Shown in pieces: positions 20,516 to 31,000 of a stretch of 64,000 nucleotides of DNA. Each line of letters begins with the position of its first letter. Position 1 is the stretch's first letter. Source of the DNA: Plasmopara viticola (taxonomy: Eukaryota > Oomycota > Peronosporomycetes > Peronosporales > Peronosporaceae); contig MBPM02000002.1 of the NCBI GenBank assembly GCA_001695595.3, positions 1,302,001-1,366,000 of the forward strand, read 5' to 3'. The position numbers and the translations under genes were made by a program. The notes beneath the pieces are model-generated. The model was not told where the DNA came from. It worked only from the letters and a program-made list of their open reading frames with translations, and searched no databases.

Positions 20516-21587
20516 CCCGTACTCAGATAAGTTGGTGGGCTGGACGCCACAGCGACCGAAAGATCGCCATGATCTAGTGAGGGGTGCTAAAATTGGTTCT
20601 AAAACGCGTCTTTTAGCTACCAGCATCCCGCGCTGGAGACGGCTTAGTCCTAGCTTGCGGAATCTGGGGGCCTAATTGGCCAATGACCAATGCTCAATGC
20701 TTTAAAAAACGAGATAGGTAGTACTGGTACATTAGTCATTCCACAATCATTGCGATCTAGTTCAGCTCACGATTTATAGATGTAAAATTTCCGGTTTGAT
20801 ACTATGACTAATCACTCGTTTTTTTAGATAGCTCGTGAGTATAAATCAAAGGTCAGAGAACTTAACTTATGCTACATCTAGAGAAGGCAAACCCGTTTTG
20901 AATCTACCCACCACTGCCTAAGGTCCGGGATTTTCTTTTCCTAGGCCCTGTGCATAAATTAAGCGTGTAGAGCTTGAGTGCCATAACGCGGTTTAGCTTT
21001 TCGCAGCAGGGAGAGCTGCAGATGTAGTAGCCTCCCATCAAAGACATCTACTTTGCTGAAACATTGGTGTACACCATTATATTGAATTCTTGGTGCGAAG
21101 ATGCTAAATCAGCCTATAAAAGGATCCTGGAAAATAGTGCCGAGCAAATTGCACGGCCAACTGACAGAGAAAGGTCGTATGATCCTTTGCTAAACTTCCC
21201 AAGACAGCAATACACCATCTACCCGAGAAGATGAGCTTAACGTTCAGGTCACCCCATCCGCTCGTTTTCCATAGTATGATAAGATTGCACTGTCAGAACG
21301 AAACATTGTATGGAATAGCTATGTATAATTCGTCGGAATCTAATGGCACCAAAAGCAGTATGTATTAACGGCTCTGGTTCAGCAGGACATCAGCTTTTCT
21401 GTCGCAATCGACCAATCAAAAGAAATGACCCTTCGCGCTATTGCCTCCTTACTGACTTCAAGTTATGAGATTCTGCAATGCAAAACTCTATAGAAAAGAT
21501 AATCTGGTTTTACAACTCCACACGGGATCCATACCACATTAGCACAACATTCGCGACATTTCTTAACGAGTTCGCGACGAGACGAGT
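20516..21587. other. Gene-poor sequence upstream of the CPI/LFG-motif gene
   Basis: No ORF worth calling. It includes the second ATTGGCCAAT palindrome and the promoter of the gene starting at 21588. No TATA box or clear initiator seen. Confidence 0.35.
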
Positions 21588-23681
21588 ATGGCGTCGAACG
21601 AACTGGCGTCGGCTCTAGCTCGGCGCCGCGCCAAGGCTGGTCAAGAAAGCGAGTCACCAGTTTTGCGAGAAGAACAAAATACTCTCGCTGTGCCAACGAC
21701 CGCTCCGGCAGTAGCCAAGAGCTCCATCGCGGAACGGATCGCCCGTTTAAAACAGCAGAGCGCGGCAGCAACTCCAGCGGTCCCCACGCCCGCTGCGTCG
21801 CGGTTTAATCACCCAGTACCATCCACTGAACCGTTGGATCAATTGCAATCGAGCAGTAGTAGTGTTGGTAGCATCAGCAACGCAAGTGTCGCTTCTGCGG
21901 CTTCGGAACCGATCGATACGTCGGCAGTAGCGGCTGCACAAGAGGCAGCGGGCATCCGTAAAGCTTCTAGCAAGATTCAGCAATTGCAGGGTAGTCTAGG
22001 AATTCAGGTCAACTCATTTGCACGTCCAAAAGGAGCTTCTAGTGGCCACCGGACTGGCCAACGCGAGTCCATCATGAGCACCGGAGAGGAGCAGTACGGA
22101 AACACGCAGCACGCGATGGGTGTAGCCATGCCTGGTCTCACAGGCACGGCCATTCCTATGCCTGGGCTCGCAAAAGGCAGCTTTCGGCCACCTGGCACGG
22201 CAGTTAAAAGTGCACAGAATGCTGAAGCTTCGGCAGCACTAGACGATTCTCATGTAAGTACACTTTTGGATTGACATAGAGGACTCTAGTACTAATCAAA
22301 GGGACGAAACACAGGCAACGATGAACCGCGTTGCAGGACCGAAGCGCCGTGGACCAACGCGACCCCCACCCGGGGCTTTTCGACTTCCGGTACGTTTAGA
22401 TTATTGACATTGTTGCGTAACTTTCCAAGCTAAGTTTTGGCTTAACCACATATTTTGTAGACAACGGCTGCACCAAGTATTGACAATGCTGAGCCTACTC
22501 AGTCTCTAACCAGTGACTCCACTGATGTCACTGAGCCGTTGCCCACTAAAGCTGTGGAGTTGGAAGCCCCAAAAGTACCCGTTCAGTTATCACCACCACT
22601 TGCATCTGAGACTTTGTCTGCGAGACCGCCGCTAGAATCTACGCAACCTCCAGCTTCAATTCAGCAACCTGTTGCAACCATGACATCCGTGTCTACACCA
22701 GGACCCGCGGCCTCCTTACATAAGTTACCGCAACCTGAAGCAAATTTGCCCATGAAACCTTACCAGATTCAAGACGATGAGCTTAAATACGAGAAGACTA
22801 CGTCTGGGCCAAGTCCTTATGCCGCACCAGGATTTCCTAGCGCGCTAATGGCAAATTTTTCTGTGGACGAACTTCAAATCGACGACAAGCCAATCTCAAA
22901 GCCAGTAGCGACGTCAACGACACCTCCATCAACGCTCTTTGGCACACCGACACCAAAACCCGAGCCCACTTCCCAGGTCTTGGCCTCTCCTGCTGCAAAA
23001 GTCGAGTCTTGTCATCCAGTGCCAGCGCACGCATTTGCCCCTGCACCAACGCCAGCTTCTGAACATCCTCCTCTCCCCTCGCCTTCGGTGCCCGTGGTTT
23101 CCACACCGTCACCGTCACCTGCTCCCGCTCCCGTGGTGTCGACAGTTGCCCCAACTCCTGCTCCTACGCCCGCACCCGTATATGCTCCGACTCCGACGAT
23201 TATAGCTGACCCTACACCGACGTCAAGCTCGACTCTGTTTGGTGGAGCTCCAGATGACGACGATTCAAGCGAAAGCGACTGGAGTGACACGGAGAACGAT
23301 GGTGGAAGCCAATCGCTATTCGGCGCGCAGGATGCAGCTCCCAAGCTAGCAGCAGCAGCTCCAGCTCCTAAGCTAGCAGCAGCAGCTCCAGCTCCTAAGC
23401 TAGCAGCAGCAGCTCCTGCTCCCAAGCTAGCAGCAGCTCCTGCTCCAGTCTTGTGCACTCCGTCACAGCCCAAAGCAGAGCTTCACCAGCCCACTAGCCT
23501 ATTTAGCGGCCCGTCCAGCACACCAACACCAGATGCTCCTATGGCTCATGGCTCGGTGCAGGCCACACCTCAGACTGCTATTCCACCGGCCCCATACAGC
23601 TCACTATTTGGTGGAGCTGCGAGTAGCAGCAGTGAAAGTGACAGCGACTTTGACGATGGAACTGGCCTTTTTGGCACATGA
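21588..23681 (+). CDS. Disordered protein with a capping-protein-binding-like (CPI) motif and acidic LFG motifs; FAM21/CapZIP-like, three exons
   Basis: Exons 21588-22253, 22315-22389, 22461-23681; introns 61 and 71 nt (donors GTAAGT, GTACGT; acceptors CACAG, TTGTAG), all phase 0. Product about 653 residues, mostly Ala/Pro/Ser-rich disorder. The junction of exons 1 and 2 yields H222-A-T-x-x-R then PKRRGPTRPPP, which resembles the CPI motif used by CARMIL, CD2AP, CapZIP and the WASH subunit FAM21 to bind actin capping protein. The C-terminal half has repeated acidic-LFG units (STLFGGAPDDDDSSESDW, QSLFGA, SSLFGGAASSSSESDSDF, GLFGT at the end), reminiscent of the FAM21 tail motifs that bind retromer. 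The globular FAM21 head is absent, so this may be a separate CPI protein. N-terminal SIAERIARLKQQ is a short amphipathic helix. Role inferred: actin regulation at endosomes. Confidence 0.7.
23337..23453 (+). repeat. In-frame tandem repeat, 27-bp unit (PKLAAAAPA)
   Basis: Three full copies and one shortened copy of a 9-codon unit PKLAAAAPA inside exon 3 of the CPI/LFG gene. Synonymous differences (CCCAAG/CCTAAG, CCA/CCT) show slight divergence. Such repeats change length easily. Confidence 0.85.
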
Positions 23682-24209
23682 GTCTTGTCATTGCGCTCGC
23701 ACCGTCAGACAAGAAGAAGAGATGCCAGGGCAAATTTAGAGGTTTGCTTTCGACTGTTTTCATGTGAGTAATTTCAATGAGATTCTGTTTAGGTTTTTGA
23801 TACGACTTTAATTATTACTTTATTAACTTGCTCGTTCTTGCTTGACGACCACCATTATCTTGGTCCACTTTAAGGCTACAAAATCCAATAGTTCCACGCA
23901 AGCAGGACAGAATTCCAGACAACACTCCAAGTGAAACGGATAATAGGAGAGGCTAGAGCTGATGATCTTGATTTAAAACGCACTGACTTCAATATGAACA
24001 AAAAGTATCATGAAAAAGCAGTCAATATGTATAGGCAAAACCACAAGCGCAGAATGCCAATGGGCGTGCAAAGTATCTCCATCATTTCCCGCATCATCCT
24101 CCTATCTATTCATGCCACCACCACATTCCTTATCATTTGAAATTGAGCCATGTCTTGCCATATGCAAGACGCGCTAAATCACCGTCTCGTTGCTCTAGAA
24201 GATCCTCCT
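23682..24209. other. Intergenic region between convergent genes
   Basis: 3' flanks of the CPI/LFG gene (plus) and of the gene at 24210-24968 (minus). A plus-strand 69-codon ORF at 23931 has no recognised content. No gene supported. Confidence 0.4.
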
Positions 24210-24968
24210 TCACCATTGCTGCGCTGGTGCGATCTTTTCAGTGTTGATGTAAAGCATGTCTTCAATTTTAAAATACCGCCCCCAAAAATAAGCCTTGGAA
24301 CCACCCACAGCTCCTGTCTGTCCTTGTGCAGTCACCAGTCGCTGTACCGGCAGGTAAGCGGGCGAATCGGGGTGCAAAAACGTCTTGCGCGTACGCGCTT
24401 TATTGTACACTAGCATAGGATGAATTGTACTGAGTGACCCATTCGACTCTACAGCCACCTGAATCTTGTAGATTTCACCCAGTGAACCCTCCGCGTCACC
24501 CTCCTCGTTTGTAGTCATGCGGATCACGGCTTGGTACGGAAACTCCTGCAGTTTCGACGCCGGCTCGTCCAGCTTGACAGGTAGCCACACCATACCCTCT
24601 GTGGCTTCCGAAACTTCAGGACTTTCATCTCGAAGCGATTTAGAGTCGCCACCGATAGTCATGAGCTTCACGGGCGTCTTATCTTCCTCCCCCGACAACG
24701 AGTTCATGCCGAGCTTGTGCATGTATCGCTTGACGCGCTTGAACGGCACGCGCGCGAACTTGCCACCATGTGAAATAATCTGATCGTGCACACGTTTGAT
24801 GCCAAACTCAGGATGCGCAAACTTGACAGCCTTGATTAGTGCCGTGAGCTCGTCGGCGTCTACGTCGTCGGGGCCATGCGAAGGTGATCGAGACGGCGAC
24901 GAGCGTGGTAACGAAAGCTCGGGCGTATGCGGTGCCGAGTCATTTGTCCTGACACTTAGGCCAGCCAT
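24210..24968 (-). CDS. Unidentified 252-residue protein with a helical N-terminal domain
   Basis: ATG at 24968 lies in an excellent context (CACCATGGCT); the frame is open upstream but without ATG. Residues 1-35 are Ser/Pro-rich. About residues 37-90 (DADELTALIKAVKFAHPEFG, then IKRVHDQII, FKRVKRYMHKLGM) look like a small helix-turn-helix-type domain: helices with a 'HPEFGIKRVH' turn, superficially like the HTH found near integrases. The C-terminal half (about 135-252) is predicted beta-rich with conserved-looking Gly and aromatic residues (WLPVKLDEPASKLQEFPYQA, AYFWGRYFKIEDMLYINTEK). I do not know the family. No intron, membrane segment or signal peptide. Composition is normal and the frame is clean, so the gene is probably real and expressed. 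Confidence 0.75.
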   Translation of the reverse strand: MAGLSVRTNDSAPHTPELSLPRSSPSRSPSHGPDDVDADELTALIKAVKFAHPEFGIKRVHDQIISHGGKFARVPFKRVKRYMHKLGMNSLSGEEDKTPVKLMTIGGDSKSLRDESPEVSEATEGMVWLPVKLDEPASKLQEFPYQAVIRMTTNEEGDAEGSLGEIYKIQVAVESNGSLSTIHPMLVYNKARTRKTFLHPDSPAYLPVQRLVTAQGQTGAVGGSKAYFWGRYFKIEDMLYINTEKIAPAQQW

Positions 24969-27690
24969 GGTGCAGACAATGTAGAGGAAGGCAAGCGCTT
25001 CAATTACACGGACCAAAGATTGGCGCAGGGGGAAGATCGGAGACTGAATTGCGAGCTGGACACAGAGCTAAAAATTTGGCTCTTGAACAAAAAGAGGAGC
25101 ACGTACTTAATTGAAGAAAATACATGTGTTTTTCTCATGTCTGTAATTTTACGACAGCAGAATAGGATTTCAAAAGAAAAGGTGTCCTGAAAGAAAGGAT
25201 GAGTTTTTATGGCTGAACAAAGATTTGTTGTTTGAAAGCGAATATAATGTTGCGGTCCACGGGATCACACAAAAATTTGCACGGAGACAGCGTGGAGGAA
25301 ACTGTCCGATATTCCAGATGACAACTGATTAGAACATCTGGTCTTACGGGGATATGAGTACATATCGGGGTCACACAGCACCTTGCACGAAAAAGATTAG
25401 CACGAAAATATAAGATCTCATGGTCGACGACCTGGAGCGATAAAATGCGGACAAAGGACTAATTTATCCGCCTCGGTACCAAACTCAGCCTCTGTGCCTA
25501 AGGCTGCGCTTCAAGAAAGGCTGCGCCTGCCACAAAGACTGCATCTAACTCAAAAAATGGCCAGCAATGTACGTCAACAATACATCCGCTTGAATAAGGA
25601 AGGGCTGGAAAAAGCGTCCTACTTCTCCTCGGCGTAATACGCGCGCCTTTCGCACTTCCTCGCTTGGTATATCGCAGCTTGATTTATAAGAATGATGCAA
25701 AACGGCTTAGGCGCTTCGGCAAAAAGTCGCCTAACCTTTGGCCAGCTAAAAGTACGAATAAGCCCAGCCTCAAAAGTGTCGGGCTTGATAACTATGAAAA
25801 AGTATTCGGCTTTAAAGACATGGAAGGCAGAAATTTGGGGGCCAAGAGATTTCCTCAATGATACTGTTACCGGCATTGGCTGGCAGGGAGAAGCTGATAA
25901 AGTCAAAGGCGACAGCTTTTTTAACATTCCATAATTTGACACAACGGCTATTTACCAAGGCGGTCACTAATAGGCTGTGCCACTCGCTCACATTCGGGGA
26001 TCGACGAAAGTCTCCGGTAGTGAGATGCCCACTCACTCCCTGAGCAGCGGGTGTAACGACTAAAAGGAGGGACTTCACGAATGGGTATTGCTTGGTCAAT
26101 AAGGAGTCCCCGTTGCTACGGCTGCATCAAAGCAAGGGAACATAGTCGTTTTCTGTTCCATGGGGTTCTCGATCAAGGAATCTGTATTGTCACTACCCTC
26201 ATAGGCATATAAACGCTTGAGGTGGGCGCCCTACTGAATCCTCACAGCTGGCACATACTACTCGATAGCTCCTATCGAAAACCTGGCAGTAGTTTATTGC
26301 TAGCTTTGCATGCAAGTAAACATGGCTATGATAAATCATCTAGATTCTGACGCGTTATAAGACTTTTAGCGCCGGCACGCAATTACAGTCAGCCAGAACA
26401 TGTTGCCTGATTCTCCAAAGAAGAGTAAAGCAAACACGTCAGCGGTAGTTTGACTTGTTGAAATTTTCATGAATGTGAAAGGCATAGAGTCCATTACCGG
26501 TCTTACATGGATAAGCATAATTTTGATCCTGGGTATGCTGCAGCTAGAAAGTGCAATTTCTGACACGATTGGAGGAACAAGGCCATGAATGCCAGTCGAC
26601 TGATATCGCGCAATTGGACTCTTATAAGCTGTGCTTTCATCTTACTAAGGCATACGACCTTTTTGATAGAAAGCCTGAAGGTTTCACGTTCGTGATTAAT
26701 ATGGGGTGTCGATGATTGTGATGTTTTAGTGGACATGACGACGTCTTTTTTAATCTTTGGTAGCCGACTTCCAGTTTTGCTGGAGCATTGTTAGCCAATT
26801 CACAGGGAGCAACGTTCTCCACATGCGGGGAGAATGACGCTCCTAGTTACTGGTAACAAGCTCCACAAGCGAAATCAAAGCTTGCAGAGGGGTAAATTTC
26901 AGGAGCAAAGCGGGAAGCATAGCTTCTTAGGTGGGAGACAAAGTGGCACGATGCGAGTGACACAGGTCTAGAAGCAGTTAAGATCAGTAAGGCCGGATTG
27001 CAATGCGTAGTGTGGTGCCGGGGTCAGAAAGCTCCGTTATTGATACACAAGCCTTATCTATAGAGATAAATGACAGTTTAATTTCAAACGTGTCGTGGAG
27101 GGATTACCTTAATTGAAGACATTAGAATTAGAGCCACTTCATCTCCAGGTATGTAAAGTTGCTGAGTTCTTCGTAGAAAATTTATAGCCAAAAATATGTT
27201 TGGTGTGACATTTCGGAAGTATGTAAGTAAAAGTTTCGTTGTAGCTTGAGTCACCGCTACAGGCATCGTATGTTGCGCCTGGACTCAGAGATCCTGCAGG
27301 ATCTGAAGGATCGAACAATCGACTGATCAAAAGAAATACACAGAAGTAATATTCAGAGACTCACCGTCACATCAACTTATAAGATATGGTGATTAAGGGC
27401 TGGAGCCCTGTGTTGCTAAGCAATGACTGCTGACTTGGGAGTGGTGTAAAACCATTGATGCCCTAAGACAAAAGTGCCATATCGCCAAAGTTTAAGTCTT
27501 CGCACGTGTCGTCAATTTGAGGGTGTCAAATACAACCCCTGCGGTGGTAAGTACACCTTGTTTAAAGTCGTAAAAAAGGATTGCGCAAGGGCGATCTAGC
27601 GCACCAGCGAGGCTTAACTATTCGGCTAATCGGCATTCTTGACAGCAAACATTCGCCCTTGTCGCTCTGTCGTCTGCAAACACACCTTGA
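24969..27690. other. Gene-poor decayed repeat DNA
   Basis: No supported gene. Overlapping open frames on both strands at 25619-26100 (up to 107 codons) and 26366-26822 do not match any family I recognise and interrupt one another. Probably old transposon sequence. The first 100 bases hold the promoter of the gene at 24968. Confidence 0.4.
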
Positions 27691-28080
27691 CTCAGGTGGA
27701 TCTGAAGAAGGTTGAAGACTTTGTGGCTTAGCTCGCGCCATACTTACTTGATAAGATGAAGAAAGAAGCCAGCTACTTGCTGGAGCACAGCGCTGGCTTT
27801 GCGGGCTTTGCAAAGCTTTGTTTTGAACTTTTAGCGAAAACATTGAGTTATGATGGGAAAGCTAGCACCAGGTCGCTTGTGATAATGTAGCTAATTACGA
27901 CTTAGCCGAATGGGACGAATCCTTATAAAGTCGGTTGCGACGCTTCAGACATTACTTTCGACTGCGTGTTTTTGCAAGTCGATGAGGACGATAATGAGCA
28001 AGTCACTTCAATTTGGCCCAAGCAGCATAGGAATGCGACATACAACCAAACATAATATTACAAGATAGTACTTGAAGTGT
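27691..28080 (+). mobile_element. Decayed retroelement pol sequence, possible Gypsy RNase H remnant
   Basis: At about 27945-28060 the plus strand reads CDASDITFDCVFLQVDEDD, then E.VTSIWPKQHRNATYN. This has the layout of the Ty3/Gypsy RNase H start: 'DASD-A-G--L-Q-D--G-E-V-----R----E--Y'. Just upstream, from 27693, a helical stretch (QVDLKKVEDFVA, stop, LAPYLLDKMKKEASYLLEHS) reads in a broken frame and is unassigned. Later consensus residues are lost and stops follow, so this is a fossil. Confidence 0.4.
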
Positions 28081-31000
28081 CAAACTCAAAACCTTATCCT
28101 ATCCATTAAGACTACTTAATCTTAAAGACGGCAACAAGGACGCCCATCATATCGTAGCAAATGTTAAGATAGCTGCCATTTATTGCAGATACGACAGCTG
28201 AAGACACACCTTATTGACCGAAGACTGAGGGTTTAAAGACGGTCCCTTTGACCATCTAGTCGAGGCCAAATTTTACTGCGACTACCTTTAGAACATCTCG
28301 CACTAAGACGCACGGCAGCCAATCTGACCGTGATGCACACCGTCCACATAGGTAACGCAAATTCTTCTCTGTTTGAGGTTCAGAGCGCATATTTTTGATT
28401 GAACTGACCCAATCTTAAAGCTTAAACATGCAGCAGCTGACAGCGCTGAAGTGACTTTCACTTCTTCCACAATATAACTCATTTTCCTTTTAACTCATTG
28501 ACGTAGTGAAATACACTTGAGTTGATTAAGATTAAAGTTGACACCCTGGTGCTTTTATAAGTTTTGGAATGCATTTTCTATCCGAGCCGTTGAGGGTACG
28601 GTTTCCCCTGACTGGGTGTAAGCGCCCTTAATCTTTGGACTTCTTGCAGCACCACGTAACTTTTTACGCTGCGTAATGGTCTGTATTGGCCAGGTGATAC
28701 ACATATGAAAGCTTCTCTTGGACAATTACGCAGAGAACATGTTAACCTCTTACAAGACGGCAACCTGTATAGGTACCTGGTAATCGACTACTTACAAAGC
28801 CCAGAATCAGATGCACTGGTAATCTTGGTCGCTGACATCTTTTGAGGAATTTTGTTTCGACTCCACGCTTTTCCTCATTTTTAATGTAGGTGACAACATT
28901 GGGGACGGCGCCTCAGGTCAAAATTTTACTCAAGACCCTTTGGTAGGTTAAAAGTCTAGTTTAATACAAGCATTGTCTCACTTTCGACTGGTAAAACGGT
29001 TATGACATCCGTGTAATTGCTTCATAGGCTAATATTCCGACTTAAAAATTGTAAGGCTAGACGAGTGCCCTCTGGGGTGTTGGTAGCCTATTTTGTCGTT
29101 TTCATTGTTAGTGTTCATGAAGGGCAAATTTCTGGTGCCAAATGCATCCATTTTACCCGACGTAGTCCATTGGGCGACTGAATATGCTCGTCATGCAAAA
29201 AGTTGTCGCTCGGTCGCGAATTTAGACACTGGCCCGATCTAACTTGCTTAGGTCACATCTCTTTCCCTTGTTCCTCATCAAACCTTTCAGTATGACATCT
29301 GAGCCTTTATGCATAAAAAGCGAATAAAGAGTGGGAATAAAGTTCGGGAGGCTTGCATGGTTGCGATGCTCGAATGTACGGACTTGCGCGTGTGTAGCTC
29401 AGGCTAGCAGGGCGCATGAGAACCATTCAAAAATTAGATAATATGATGGCACCAAATAGTTTCTTTCTTTTTAAAGACCTTTACAACGAGCCCATCGCTA
29501 GTGTCATATTCTTGTCTTGTTCTGTATCTTAATCGTGTGAGATTTATGTGTGTATAAAGCTGATCATCAAACATTTAAAGAAGACCTTTGTGAACAAAAC
29601 GTAGATCCTAAATAACACACGATGCCTCCTTTATACACTGTCAAGACTAGCTAGCTAGTGCGTACCCCGATCCTAAAGTGTTTCCACATACCTTTTTTAT
29701 CAGATGCTGCTAAAAATCAGTTTGACTTGCTTTGACTCTAAGTAAATTGGCAGCTTCTTTAAGTTCACTTTTCGTCCTGTCAGACTACTTAATACTTTTG
29801 GTGCATCATTTTTTATCTGTGCAATAGAAATATAATCAACATAATTAAATTAGTTATGTCTTCTACTTCCGATATTTTATTCTTAAAAAAAGTGTGATCA
29901 TTAAAAAGTTTGCACGGTCGCAGCCCGAATGAATGTTCTTCTTGTGCAACCAATTACTTTTCGAAAGAGGCCGTGAAGCCTGGATGCTGACTTTGTAGTT
30001 TATGCTGCACTGATACATATCGACTCAGATATCTGAAATCAAACTTCGTCTACAATGGCTTTGTAAGCCCTGTCATCTCGTTTAAGCCTGCTCTCTATAC
30101 TGAGCACGAAGCAAATCGCTGATGTCTCATTACTTCCACTTCTATGCTATTGCCATCAACAGTACTGTTGCTTTGTAGTGAATGTAGGAATAACTCGAGT
30201 GATCTCCCATTACGATAACGTTGCCACTACATCAAACCATCATCTTTGGTGCCGTAATTCAGAGGTAAAGCTCTTGAAAGTGCTCTTTATGCTAATAGTG
30301 TATATTGGCTTTTTTAAAAATTATACTTTGTATTAATATACTAAACATACATTGTTTCAGTACTGGTATGGAAGGAATTTCTCAGGCAAAAAAAATACTG
30401 CATGGCATTTTGCTGAAACCGCATACACACAGCTAAATATTCTTTGTTGCTGTTTGCCTAGATAATTGGGTGCGCATACAATACCTTTCTCGAGCTCGTG
30501 CTGTTGCCGACATCTAAAGCAGCGTAGTTGACGGCGGTGCCATAATTCAAGTGTTAGGGATATGACACACTTTAAGTTGACAAACTTTATCGCTGTTGCT
30601 GATTGCACTTTTTGTTGCCGATACGCCGTAATTCCACTGTCAGGGTGGCAACGGCACTGGCGGGTCATTGTTTAGGCTGACGAGTTCGCTCGATAAAAAG
30701 TAAAAAACTTAAATGCGACCACGAAAAAGCTTATAAAAATGGACGATTTGAGCATGTCTATCACTTCAAGATAATTTTATGGCTTTGTCACGCTGGGCAT
30801 GCTAAAGCGCCTTCAGCCTTTTCTCTTTCACAGTACGATGCGTCATACGTCTTCGACTTCTAAGTCGCTCAACAACTGTGAGCTTAAACGACTTTACGTC
30901 GCGCGTAAGTAACTTGGCAAAGGTGTAAAGCGGTACTTGGTAAAGCAACATTATTTAACACGAGTAGTAACATTCTCAATCCAGAAGGTCCTGAGAGGCT

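Noticed and set aside
23012..23473. 153-codon Gly/Ala-rich minus-strand ORF
   Set aside because: Antisense of the Pro/Ala repeats of the CPI/LFG gene.
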